Below are positions 45,371 through 53,992 of a stretch of DNA of 64,000 bases, piece after piece. The position numbers and the translations under genes were made by a program. The stretch is from Oceanospirillum sediminis. GTDB lineage: Bacteria; Pseudomonadota; Gammaproteobacteria; Pseudomonadales; Halomonadaceae. Each line of letters starts with the position of its first letter. Within the stretch, counting starts at the first letter, position 1. The DNA lies in contig NZ_JACJFM010000009.1 in assembly GCF_014164585.1 (NCBI RefSeq), positions 62,001 through 126,000 of the forward strand, written 5' to 3'. The notes under the pieces were generated by a model that did not search any database, was not told where the DNA came from, and was given only the letters and a program-made list of their open reading frames with translations.

Positions 45371-46710
45371 GTATCCTCCGCTTTACATGGAAACACTAAC
45401 GTAAAACAGGCTCCGCCCAGTTCCGAACGCCCTGCTTTAATATATCCTTCATACGATGTCACAATATCAAATACCACTGACAGGCCGATCCCCTGCCCGA
45501 GGTCCTGACAATCCAGACGCTCACCACGCTTAAAAATCTGACCGGCCTGTTGATCTGAGAAACCAGGGCCATCGTCTTCAACAATCAGAATAAGCTGATC
45601 TTCCTGATGCTTAGCCCGGATATGAATCTCATCGCGGGCATAACGGAAAGCGTTATCCAGCAAATTACCCAGCACTTCCATCAAATCATTTTCATCACCA
45701 TAAAAATTCAGCTCTGGCTGCAGGTCAGTAATCACAGATACCGAACTATCTCTGTGCGCATGATTCAGCACATTTATCAGATCATCCAGAACCTGAGCAA
45801 CCGGTGTTCCCTGATATAACAGGCTATGGCCGGAAATAACGGCTCTGCGCAGCTGGTATTCTATGCTCTGATCAATACGCAGAATCGCTTTTTGCAGAAC
45901 ATCATTCTGCCCACTTGCAGACTTCAGTTCCCCTTTAACAATAGACAGGGGGGTTTTCAGACTGTGAGCCAGATCGGCCATACTGGCGCGGTATTTCTCT
46001 CTTTGCTCATGCTCTTTGCGGATCAGAGCGTTCAGATTCCCTGTCACCCCTCTGAGCTCCTGAGGATAGTTTTTCTGCAGCTCTGTCTGCTCCCCCTGTT
46101 CCAGTCTGGCAATTTCCTGCTCCAGAGTGTTAATAGGACGAAAAGAGGAACGCAATACCAGATGCTGCCCCAGTAACAGGCTCAGCGTCACCAGCAGAAA
46201 ACCACCACCCAGCCACCAACGGAACCGGATCACCTCTTTACGCACAGTATCCTCCGTTTCAGCCACGACAAAGCGATAATACTCCAGGCCATCCGGAGTA
46301 TCCCAGCCGATGCGATAGCTCATAATAATAAACCGATCTGCGCCAGGCATTTGCCGGTGTAATACCCAGCTGCCGGTTTCCTGAGCCGGGAAGTCTGACA
46401 CAGGCCTGTCATCCAGAGACAGAGACTGCCATATTGGCTGATTATCATCATTCAGCACCATAGCCCATACCCCGGAGTTCAGAGTATTGAATCTGGGGTT
46501 ACGCAGAATAGGGGGTAACAACAGGGTCTGATCCGCTTTTTCCGTCACCGATAACAGATTAAAAATATGCAGGCGTAAGCGCTGATCTGTTGAACGCTCC
46601 AGCTCAGAGCGATAACTGTAGTCCACAACAAACAGGCTCACCAGCATCACCATAACCAGCGTTACTGCAGTATGCAGAAAAAAACGGCGCCGGAGCGAAA
46701 CCCTGGACAT
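45367..46710 (-). CDS. phoQ: PhoQ-like sensor histidine kinase
   Basis: This protein has 447 residues. Two membrane helices (about 10-27 and 165-187) flank a periplasmic sensor of about 135 residues, containing HIFNLLSVTEKADQTLLLPPIL, that resembles a PhoQ-type fold. A HAMP segment follows. The H-box is MADLAHSLKTPLSIVKGELKS, and the ATPase domain has N (GNLLDNAFRYA), G1 (IVEDDGPGFSDQQAGQIF) and G2 (GQGIGLSVVFDIV). It is co-operonic with the response regulator (3-bp gap). By similarity it senses envelope conditions such as divalent cations or cationic peptides; the ligand is inferred. Confidence 0.85.
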   Translation of the reverse strand: MSRVSLRRRFFLHTAVTLVMVMLVSLFVVDYSYRSELERSTDQRLRLHIFNLLSVTEKADQTLLLPPILRNPRFNTLNSGVWAMVLNDDNQPIWQSLSLDDRPVSDFPAQETGSWVLHRQMPGADRFIIMSYRIGWDTPDGLEYYRFVVAETEDTVRKEVIRFRWWLGGGFLLVTLSLLLGQHLVLRSSFRPINTLEQEIARLEQGEQTELQKNYPQELRGVTGNLNALIRKEHEQREKYRASMADLAHSLKTPLSIVKGELKSASGQNDVLQKAILRIDQSIEYQLRRAVISGHSLLYQGTPVAQVLDDLINVLNHAHRDSSVSVITDLQPELNFYGDENDLMEVLGNLLDNAFRYARDEIHIRAKHQEDQLILIVEDDGPGFSDQQAGQIFKRGERLDCQDLGQGIGLSVVFDIVTSYEGYIKAGRSELGGACFTLVFPCKAEDT

Positions 46711-46713
46711 AGA

Positions 46714-47391
46714 TTACGATGACCGGATAAAAAAGCGATAACCCCGGCCGCGCAGAGTTTCAATAGGCTTGAGCACATTATCCGGGTCCAGCTTACGGCG
46801 TAACCGGCCAATCAGCACCTCCAGTACATTGACGTCCCGATCACTTTCATCATCATACAGGTAATCCATCAACGCCGTTTTAGATACAATGCGTTTAGGA
46901 TTGCGTAAAAAATAGTCCAGCAGTTTATATTCAAAGGCGGTCAGATCTACTTCCATATCATCCACCCATAACTCCTGAGTCCGGGTGTCCAGCCTGACAG
47001 GTCCATGCTCAATCAGATGACTGCTGAAACCAGAGGCCCGGCGCAATAATGCTTCCATACGAGCCAGTAACTCTTCAATCTCAAAAGGTTTTACCAGGTA
47101 GTCGTCAGCCCCGGCTTTCAGGCCATGAACCTTATCTTTCCAGCTACTTCTGGCTGTCAGGATCAGTATGGGCAGGGTATAGTTTTCTGCTCTCAGACTA
47201 CGGATCACATCAATACCCGATATACCCGGCAAACCCAGATCAATAATGGCCAGCTGGTATTCAAACTCCCGTGCCAGATACAGACCATCATTACCCTCGG
47301 CACTGACCTCAGTTTCGTAGCCTTCAGCCCGTAACGAATCAGATAACTGGCGCTGCAGCTCCGGATCATCTTCAATAATCAGTATTTTCAT
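46714..47391 (-). CDS. phoP: PhoP-like OmpR-family response regulator
   Basis: This protein has 225 residues. The receiver domain spans about 1-118, with the phospho-acceptor Asp in LAIIDLGLPGISG, Thr in LTARSSW and Lys in YLVKPF. The winged-helix trans-reg-C domain runs about 128-222 (LTAFEYKLLDYFLRNPKRIVSKTALMDYLYDDESDRDVNVLEVLIGRLRRKLD). It is close to PhoP/QseB-type regulators. Direct repeats with PhoP-box spacing lie in the divergent region 47.9-48.1 kb. PepSY is immediately upstream (3-bp gap) and PhoQ immediately downstream. Confidence 0.9.
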   Translation of the reverse strand: MKILIIEDDPELQRQLSDSLRAEGYETEVSAEGNDGLYLAREFEYQLAIIDLGLPGISGIDVIRSLRAENYTLPILILTARSSWKDKVHGLKAGADDYLVKPFEIEELLARMEALLRRASGFSSHLIEHGPVRLDTRTQELWVDDMEVDLTAFEYKLLDYFLRNPKRIVSKTALMDYLYDDESDRDVNVLEVLIGRLRRKLDPDNVLKPIETLRGRGYRFFIRSS

Positions 47392-47394
47392 ATC

Positions 47395-47850
47395 TCAGTT
47401 CTCTTTCCGGTCAGCTCCGTTCACAGCGATTGTTCTGACAACCCCTTGTCCGGAAATAATTCTGATGTTGTAAGAAATCACGCCGTTATCCGTCACCTTT
47501 TCGGCATTTAATACCGTCCCCGGATAAATGCTGGTTGCTCTTTTTATCGCCGTTCTCAGATCAAGCTGCCCGGATACGGCATCAGCCGGATCTTTTGCCG
47601 GGCCGGTATCAGGAGAGCGAATCAGAGGTGTCTTGCGCACGGTCTGCTCAATCCAGCGCGTTGCTGGCCAGAAAAAACGCTCTACTTTCTGAGTGGTATC
47701 CTCGGCGCTCTGCGCTTCTTGCTGCTCCGGGCTGAATTCCGCCAGCATAAGATCAGACTCTGCGGACATGTCTGACCCTTCCACCAGCCCCGGCAGAAAA
47801 AACAGCAGCATAATCCCCACTCGAAACAGTGGCTTAAACAGATCAGTCAT
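47395..47850 (-). CDS. PepSY-domain periplasmic/membrane protein
   Basis: This protein has 151 residues from the ATG at 47850; a GTG/TTG start is possible upstream to 47892. An N-terminal hydrophobic segment (FKPLFRVGIMLLFFLPGLVEG) is a signal or anchor. A PepSY domain occupies about 95-145 (DLRTAIKRATSIYPGTVLNAEKVTDNGVISYNIRIISGQGVVRTIAVNG). PepSY proteins next to PhoPQ/QseBC-type systems are common and may modulate signalling by binding peptides or the kinase. It is the first gene of the operon pepSY-phoP-phoQ-bor-lipoprotein. Confidence 0.8.
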   Translation of the reverse strand: MTDLFKPLFRVGIMLLFFLPGLVEGSDMSAESDLMLAEFSPEQQEAQSAEDTTQKVERFFWPATRWIEQTVRKTPLIRSPDTGPAKDPADAVSGQLDLRTAIKRATSIYPGTVLNAEKVTDNGVISYNIRIISGQGVVRTIAVNGADRKEN

Positions 47851-48257
47851 ATTGTCTGATACCAGAAATCTACAGCATTGATGGCTTTGCATTATAACCT
47901 GATAACCTGAACCGGAACTGACAATACCTTTATATACCGGATCAGTCTTACCGCAAGACAGACAGAATATTTTCTGTCATTGATGATATAAAGACCTGTT
48001 TTCTTCTCTTTGGGTCCGTTCTGGTTTTCTGCCATTTAACCTCATCTCATTAAAACTCGCTCTGTAATTTCAGAAACGTTTACTTTTCAGGTTCAGTTCA
48101 GGTTACTGCCAGCTTGAGTTCAGCAGCCCGGCTTAAACTTATCTCCAACGACATTATGGCTACTGGTGAAACAGTCGCTGAAAACATCATTTTTATAAGA
48201 TGTCTGATGACCTGATCACTCAGGCCGGGCATCCGAACAGGTAAGGAGAACAAGACT
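47851..48257. promoter_or_regulatory. Divergent promoter region with PhoP-box-like repeats
   Basis: CAGGTT-N5-CAGGTT occurs at 48088-48104 on the plus strand, on the mipA side. On the PepSY side, minus strand, CAGGTTAT is repeated in tandem at about 47896-47912. The 11-base period of the first pair is that of classic PhoP boxes (GTTTA-type half sites). Binding is inferred. Confidence 0.5.
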
Positions 48258-49064
48258 ATGCTGAATCAGAAAAAACACACCGGCATTAAAACGGCAACAA
48301 CCATGATCGCCGCTTTACTTTCTTTTAATGCACTGGCAGATTCTCATGCTATCAGTGATGGCATGAAACCGGGAGATAGTGACAGCAAGTGGGTTCTGGG
48401 TGGCAGCGTTGGCACTTTTAATAACCCTCTGGCAGGAGAAGACACAGAATATTTTGTTGCTCCCAATATCGAATATCGCGGCGAACGTTTTTTCCTGAAA
48501 GATGGTCAGGCCGGTGTCAGTCTGTATCAACAGCCAGCATACAGCATAGGCCTGTTACTGACGGCTAATGGTTCACTGCTGGCGGATAAAGATGACTACA
48601 AAGACAATGTCCGTTTAGCAGGCCTGAAAGAGCGCGACGGGACACTGGATGCCGGGGTTTACTTTATTCATCGTTCAGATGCCGGACGTTTAAAAATGAC
48701 ACTGATGGATGAGATTACCAACGAGCACAGCGGTATGACAGCGGATGTGAATTATGTCTTTGATATGAAGATGGAAGGCTGGAGCGTTAATCCCATTGTT
48801 GGAGCGACCTGGCTTAGTTCAGCCACCGTCGACCACTTTTTTGGTGTCGGTGAATCTGAAGTCAATGAACATAGAAAGGCTTATCAGGGAGATAGTGCGC
48901 TTAACCTGTATGCAGGGGTGCGTGGACGCTATGAAGTCACTGAAAACTGGGACGTTACCGCTGAAGCAACATACGTCCACCTGGGAGCCGGGATCAAAGA
49001 CAGTAGCATTGTAGAAGATGATTATGTACTGGTCAGCAGCGTCGGCGTAAATTACAACTTCTGA
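48258..49064 (+). CDS. MipA/OmpV-family outer-membrane protein
   Basis: This protein has 268 residues. AAGGAGA lies 8 bases upstream of the ATG. The signal peptide ends near LSFNALA-DSH. The mature part is a beta-barrel with MipA/OmpV features: WVLGGSVGTFNNPLAGEDTEYFVAPNIEYRGERFFLKDG, LDAGVYFIHRSDAGRLKMTLMDEITNEHSG, and a terminal aromatic strand SVGVNYNF. MipA/OmpV proteins often lie divergent to PepSY-two-component loci, exactly as here, and are linked to peptidoglycan assembly or polymyxin/peptide response. Confidence 0.88.
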   Translation: MLNQKKHTGIKTATTMIAALLSFNALADSHAISDGMKPGDSDSKWVLGGSVGTFNNPLAGEDTEYFVAPNIEYRGERFFLKDGQAGVSLYQQPAYSIGLLLTANGSLLADKDDYKDNVRLAGLKERDGTLDAGVYFIHRSDAGRLKMTLMDEITNEHSGMTADVNYVFDMKMEGWSVNPIVGATWLSSATVDHFFGVGESEVNEHRKAYQGDSALNLYAGVRGRYEVTENWDVTAEATYVHLGAGIKDSSIVEDDYVLVSSVGVNYNF

Positions 49065-49566
49065 TTGATACAGCTTCATCTGGCGAAGCTCTATAGCCTG
49101 GAATCCTTATCGCAGATGAAAGAATACCGGTATCAATTTACTGCAGGTAGCTAATAAGCTACTTGCGGCCTTTAGTGTCGCTGGAAAAAATATTATTCTA
49201 TACATTTGCTGCACATATATCCTTGTGAAACCCAGGGATTTTCCTGGTTAAAAAAGCACACAGCACAAGATACATTAGCTCTCGTTGGGTGTTAACACCG
49301 CATACACTGTTAATACTCATCAGCTAACCTGTATCGCTGGTAATGGAATGCCAGCTTTTTTATTGTTTATCTGACCTGATAAACCAGTATCAGAACAACA
49401 CCAAACATCTCTTTTTATCCCAGGAAGATAACAGCTTCTTGCAGACCAGCATCAGTGCTGGTCTTCATCTGGTGCAAATTCAATCCGGAGCAGAACCGGT
49501 ATTTCAGAAGGGAAAGGAGAAAACCGGCCTGCCCACGAATTGAAATTCAGGAGAAGTCAGCAGCGC
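49065..49566. other. 502-bp region between mipA and PQQ dehydrogenase 3' end
   Basis: The region holds an imperfect hairpin at 49143-49166 (GCAGGTAGCT / AGCTACTTGC), a CCAGG/CCTGG hairpin near 49233, and an intrinsic terminator at 49336-49361. A short transcript ending there is possible, but no promoter could be fixed. Confidence 0.4.
49336..49361 (+). terminator. Intrinsic terminator-like hairpin
   Basis: GCTGG-N10-CCAGC is followed by six T. It lies 270 bp after the mipA stop, so it may end a separate small transcript. Confidence 0.6.
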
Positions 49567-51351
49567 TTATTTCTCATCTTCCTTCGGCAGTTTGAAGGTC
49601 CACACGGAACCACCCTGATTCAGGTGTTTAACACGCTTAGCCACTTCACCACCCCAAAGAGGTACAGCACCACCCCAGCCGGATACGACAGAAATGTACT
49701 GCTCACCGTTCTGCTCCCAGGTGATTGGAGTGCCGACAATACCTGAACCGGTATTGAACTTATACTTCATCTCACCGGTTTTAGCATCAAAGGCCATCAG
49801 GTAGCCTTCAGGGTTACCGGTAAATACCAGATTCCCCTTAGTTGTCATTACACCACCCCACAGAGGTGCATAGTTCTTATAGCGCCACTTCTCTTCACCG
49901 GTTTTCGGATCAATAGCACGCAACACACCGATATAATCCTCATTCAGAGGCTTAATGGTGAAACCGGCTCCTAAGTAGGCCGCGCCTTTCTTATAAGCTG
50001 TCGGCTCATTCCAGATATCCATCTCCCATTCATTTGATGGCACGTAGAACAGGCCTGTGTCCTGGCTATAAGACATTGGCATCCAGTTCTTACCCCCCAG
50101 GAAAGATGGCGCCGCTACAACGGAGTCACCTTTCTTACCATCAGCGCTCTTACGCGGATCTCCCGGACGACCATCTTCTGCATAAACAGGGCGACCTGTC
50201 TTCGGATCCAGGCCTTTAGCCCAGGTGATCTTATCGACAAATGGGAAGCCTCGGATGAAGTCGCCATTTTCACGATTCAGAACATAGAAGAAGCCATTAC
50301 GGTCTGCAGAAGCGGCCGCTTTAATCGTTTTACCATTTTCCTGGTAATCAAATGCAATTACTTCGTTTACACCATCATAATCCCAGCCATCATGTGGTGT
50401 GGTCTGGAAGTGCCAGACAATTTTACCGTTGTCCGGATCAAGTGCCAGACGAGAAGAGGAGAACAGGTTATCACCAGGGCGCAGGTGTGAGTTCCATGGC
50501 GCCGGGTTACCGGTACCGAAGAACAGCAGATTGGTGTCAGCATCGTAAGTACCGCCTAACCAGGTCGCTGCACCACCGGATTTCCACAAATCACCAGGCC
50601 AGGTTTTTCCAGCTTCGCCACCGGAAATACCATTCTCTGTTTTCTTACCGTCTTTCCAGATATACCCCATATGTCCTTCAACCGTCGGACGGGTCCACTG
50701 GATTTTCCCGGTTTTAGCATCGTAGGCTTCTACTTTACCGACAACACCAAACTCACCACCAGATACACCTGTGATGATCTTGCCTTTGACAACCAGAGGT
50801 GCTGCAGAGATAGAGTAACCTGCTTTATAATCAGCTACTTTTTTCTTCCAGCGGACCTTACCTGTTTTCTGATCCAGAGCAACCAGTTTCGCATCCAGTG
50901 TTGCAAAAATTACCAGATCGTCATACAGAGCTGCACCACGGTTAATAACGTCACAACACGGCATAATGCCATCTGGCAGACGAGCATCATACTGCCACAG
51001 CTCATCTCCAGTTTCCGCATCAATAGCAAACAGACGAGAGTATGAGCCTGTTACAAACATGACGCCATCTTTAACCAGAGGCTGAGATTCCTGTCCACGT
51101 TGCTTTTCACCACCAAAGGAGAAAGACCAGACCGCTTTCAGATCTTTAACGGTTTCAGTATTCAGTTTGGCCAGAGGGGAGAAGCGCTGGCCACGATGCC
51201 CCATACCATTGGTAACTACATCGTTAGTGGTTGCCTGATCATTCAGAATATCCGTATCCGTAACTTTTGCAGATGCGGTGCCTGTCACTGCCATTGCAGA
51301 AATCAATGCTGTCGCTAATAGCGATTTTTTGCCTAAACCATTTGGTAACAT
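49567..51351 (-). CDS. PQQ-dependent alcohol dehydrogenase, lanthanide-type
   Basis: This periplasmic quinoprotein has 594 residues and oxidises alcohols. It has a signal peptide (cleavage near GTASA-KV). The vicinal disulfide CC is at 132-133, with metal/PQQ residues E200 (GGEFG), N282 (GTGNPAPWN) and catalytic D324 (GWDYDGVNE). D326, two residues further, is the extra Asp typical of lanthanide enzymes (XoxF, PedH); calcium types have Ala or Ser there. Tryptophan docking repeats of the 8-bladed propeller are visible throughout. It lies next to c550, a XoxJ-like binding protein and the ped-type ABC cluster. The alcohol substrate is not determined. Confidence 0.93.
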   Translation of the reverse strand: MLPNGLGKKSLLATALISAMAVTGTASAKVTDTDILNDQATTNDVVTNGMGHRGQRFSPLAKLNTETVKDLKAVWSFSFGGEKQRGQESQPLVKDGVMFVTGSYSRLFAIDAETGDELWQYDARLPDGIMPCCDVINRGAALYDDLVIFATLDAKLVALDQKTGKVRWKKKVADYKAGYSISAAPLVVKGKIITGVSGGEFGVVGKVEAYDAKTGKIQWTRPTVEGHMGYIWKDGKKTENGISGGEAGKTWPGDLWKSGGAATWLGGTYDADTNLLFFGTGNPAPWNSHLRPGDNLFSSSRLALDPDNGKIVWHFQTTPHDGWDYDGVNEVIAFDYQENGKTIKAAASADRNGFFYVLNRENGDFIRGFPFVDKITWAKGLDPKTGRPVYAEDGRPGDPRKSADGKKGDSVVAAPSFLGGKNWMPMSYSQDTGLFYVPSNEWEMDIWNEPTAYKKGAAYLGAGFTIKPLNEDYIGVLRAIDPKTGEEKWRYKNYAPLWGGVMTTKGNLVFTGNPEGYLMAFDAKTGEMKYKFNTGSGIVGTPITWEQNGEQYISVVSGWGGAVPLWGGEVAKRVKHLNQGGSVWTFKLPKEDEK

Positions 51352-51939
51352 GACTGTCTCCTGTGATGCCTTTTTTATTCGATTATTGGCACAGCCATTT
51401 GAATTCAGACACGTATTAGCAACAATACAACCAGGGACCTGTTTTATGACACACTTTCAGACCTGAAAGTATAAGACCCTGCAACTCAGGTCGTAAAAGA
51501 TCATCCTCTGGTACTAGCCAATCACACCTAAAGAACTAGCCAGCACACCTGCTTTCGGGAAAATATCCCAGGAAGCTATCCCACCAGAATTACACCAACA
51601 CGGATGCGGATACATCTTATTATTCGAAGAATGATGCCACTTGTTATTCGAAGAATATGCCACTTATTATCTAAAAGGTGATGTCACTTATCACCTGAGT
51701 AATGAAATGCAGGCAACAAAAAAAGCCGGTCAATGACCGGCTACGAAGAGGGTGAAAACCCATGAACAACAAGCGCGAACGCTTGAACGGAGAATTAGTG
51801 GGGCAATACCAGAGTATCTGGCATTGCGCATATAACACACTATAGCGGCTAATTTGCTGGCCTGCACAATTTTTTACTGTTTAAATCGAAAATCCTGTAC
51901 ATTGACGTCATAAGTCCGACCAGATTCAGAAAGAGCTTC
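51352..51939. promoter_or_regulatory. Repeat-rich control region of the PQQ dehydrogenase gene
   Basis: The region contains the 18-bp palindrome ACTTTCAGACCTGAAAGT (51453-51470). It also contains two copies of ACTAGCCA-[N]-CACACCT with a 22-bp period (51513-51550) and three degenerate TTATTCGAAGAAT/GCCACTT units (51620-51690). A minus-strand terminator follows at 51716-51742. Confidence 0.6.
51716..51742 (-). terminator. Intrinsic terminator of the XoxJ/c550 operon
   Basis: The stem GCCGGT / ACCGGC with loop CAATG is followed by seven T on the minus strand. It separates the c550-XoxJ-like transcript from the dehydrogenase gene. Confidence 0.8.
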
Positions 51940-52830
51940 TTATTGAGCTTTGTATAGCTCCGGCAAAAGATAATCAGCTCCATATCTGGCAGATATCTGT
52001 TTCACCAGTCCCTCTTTTGAAGCCTGCTCTACAATATCTCCCAGCGCATAAGCCAACTGACGATAATTCGTATGCACCGCCATACCTATATCCCAGTCGA
52101 GTTTATGGAGTCCAGGAAGCGCCACTGCAGACAACTCAAACGGTTTCTTCTGTACCGGATGATGGTGTTTCAGCCATTGAAGCTGACTTTGCATCCCCAT
52201 TATGGCCGCAATTTCATTATTCTGCAGAGCATTCCAGGCTAATCTCAGGTCAATAAAGTGTTTTACTTTATTACGTACCTGACCGTTAAAAACGGACATC
52301 AGATATACATCCGGCAAGCTATCAGTCTCTACACCAACCGGGTAGTAACGTAAAACAGCCAGAGTTTCCAGAGTTTCTAATTGCTGCGTATCATACCCGA
52401 CCCGCCAGCGCTCCTTCTGATAAGGACCAAACATGTGCACCAGATCATTTTTCACTTCACCAAACTCATTAGTCTGGTAAGAGTAATTTTTATCATAGGG
52501 CACCCGCATCATGACATCAGCAATACCCCCACCCAGATAATGTCCTTTCCAGACATGATTGCGTAAATCATCGTCCAGGGTTTCATCCGGTGTCATCCAG
52601 CGCAGTTTAAGGTCAAGATTCATAGAACGAGCAATATGCTGAGCCAGTTCGACATCAATGCCAATCGCTTTGCCCTGATCATTTTTGAAGGAATAAGGTG
52701 GGAACTGATCATACACCGCGATTTCAATAAATCCCGATGCAAGGACATCATCATAGGAACGTGCCAGCGCAGGATTCACCTGCACCAGCATCAGAAGCAG
52801 CAGTCCGATAAGATGACTACTGTTCAACAT
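51940..52830 (-). CDS. Quinoprotein-associated periplasmic binding protein (XoxJ/MoxJ-like)
   Basis: This protein has 296 residues from the ATG at 52830, which has GGAG 8 bases upstream and overlaps the c550 stop by 14 bases. A signal peptide (MLNSSHLIGLLLLMLVQVNPALA) is followed by an SBP_bac_3-type fold: SGFIEIAVYDQFPPYSFKNDQGKAIGIDVELAQHIA and WDIGMAVHTNYRQLAYALGDIVEQAS. Proteins of this kind accompany methanol and PQQ alcohol dehydrogenases and are thought to aid enzyme activation rather than transport. The context fits that role. Confidence 0.85.
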   Translation of the reverse strand: MLNSSHLIGLLLLMLVQVNPALARSYDDVLASGFIEIAVYDQFPPYSFKNDQGKAIGIDVELAQHIARSMNLDLKLRWMTPDETLDDDLRNHVWKGHYLGGGIADVMMRVPYDKNYSYQTNEFGEVKNDLVHMFGPYQKERWRVGYDTQQLETLETLAVLRYYPVGVETDSLPDVYLMSVFNGQVRNKVKHFIDLRLAWNALQNNEIAAIMGMQSQLQWLKHHHPVQKKPFELSAVALPGLHKLDWDIGMAVHTNYRQLAYALGDIVEQASKEGLVKQISARYGADYLLPELYKAQ

Positions 52831-53248
52831 ATTTTGTCTCCAACCAGGCACGGATAGACCACAGAGCCTCCTGACTCAGATGTTCAGCCATCTTCGGCAT
52901 GTAAGGCACACCATTACGTACAGCTCCATTACGCACCCGGTAAACAAACCACTCGTCGCCGTCATAACCTGGCTCAAGGTAACGCAGATCCGGTGCAATA
53001 CCACCTGAAATACCATCCAGACCATGACAACGGGCACAGTTCTGGGCATAAGCTGACTCACCAATTCTGATAGCGTCTTTGTTATCAGTATATGGGTTTT
53101 CCTCAAGCCACTCTTCACCAAGTTGAGGTAACATAGAGGTATCAATAGCCTGAGGTACAACATCGCCATGGGCAAATACCTGTGCACTCAGCAAACTGCC
53201 AAAGACCATCGCAGCACCGGTACGCAGTAGGTTAGTTTTAACGGTCAT
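52817..53248 (-). CDS. Cytochrome c-550 (PedF-like)
   Basis: This protein has 143 residues from the ATG at 53248 (GGAGAAC upstream). A signal peptide ends near AQVFA-HGD. A single haem site CARCH, with Met in YMPKM as likely sixth ligand, gives a class I cytochrome c. The segment HGDVVPQAIDTSMLPQLGEEWLEENPY and GISGGIAPDLRYLEPG match PedF-type c550 from quinoprotein clusters. It would take electrons from the PQQ dehydrogenase to the respiratory chain in the periplasm. Confidence 0.9.
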   Translation of the reverse strand: MTVKTNLLRTGAAMVFGSLLSAQVFAHGDVVPQAIDTSMLPQLGEEWLEENPYTDNKDAIRIGESAYAQNCARCHGLDGISGGIAPDLRYLEPGYDGDEWFVYRVRNGAVRNGVPYMPKMAEHLSQEALWSIRAWLETKYVEQ

Positions 53249-53374
53249 TATTGTTCTCCACAAAACAAATGGGGTAAATCCTGATTATTTTTATCCTTAG
53301 GAGGCTGCTGCCGGGCGCAGGGCAGTGAGACCAGCAACAACCAGAAACTTCGTTTAATACAATTCAACAGCGAC

Positions 53375-53800
53375 TCATCGAACCACAAACAGACCTTTCA
53401 TCCCTTTGTGTTCCAGACCTTCAGCATAAAATTCAAACTTACCAGGCTTAATCGGTACAAAATAAATTTCCACTTCGCCAGCATCTTCAAATTCCAGCTC
53501 TGTCAGAGAAACAGCTTTCACCTCAGCGGCCCCCACTTCGACCTTACGCAGATAAATAGAGGCGAAGAACTCCGGAGCCTTCAGGGCGTATTCTTTCAGG
53601 CCGCTGGCCTGAATTTCCAGACTGTAAGACTTGCCGGTCTCCAGCTGATACTCTGTCTGAGACATGCCATAACCGCTTTCTTCAGTACCCAGCACCAGTT
53701 CTGGCAGCCCTGTTGGCTTTCTTGTCAGATCACCTGCAGCCATCGTCAGACCGGGTAAACAGGCCAGTGCCAGCGCCATTATTGTTGTTTTCGCTTTCAT
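53375..53800 (-). CDS. Cupredoxin-like periplasmic protein of quinoprotein cluster
   Basis: This protein has 141 residues from the ATG at 53800. A signal peptide is present (cleavage near TMAAG). The mature part is a short beta-sandwich-like sequence: LPELVLGTEESGYGMSQTEYQLETGKSYSLEI, FFASIYLRKVEV, FVPIKPGKFEFYAEGLEHKGMKGLFVV. The final H-x-x-M pattern hints at cupredoxin-like copper binding, but no classical Cys-His-Met set is complete, so a redox role is doubtful. Its place between c550 and the divergent ABC genes suggests an accessory function in alcohol oxidation. Confidence 0.65.
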   Translation of the reverse strand: MKAKTTIMALALACLPGLTMAAGDLTRKPTGLPELVLGTEESGYGMSQTEYQLETGKSYSLEIQASGLKEYALKAPEFFASIYLRKVEVGAAEVKAVSLTELEFEDAGEVEIYFVPIKPGKFEFYAEGLEHKGMKGLFVVR

Positions 53801-53992
53801 CACGTTTTGTCCCCTTCTGAAAATCTGTGCTCATGGTAGAAACAGAGTGTTTTTCAAAATATGCTACTTGAGAACTAGTTTGTTCCTTCTTTGTTCGCAT
53901 TCACCAATAGAGCTATCCCGCCTAATCTGCCTGCCTATAACAAAAAGAATAAAAGCCCATCACAATCAGAAAAAAGATAAGAAGGTACGGGT

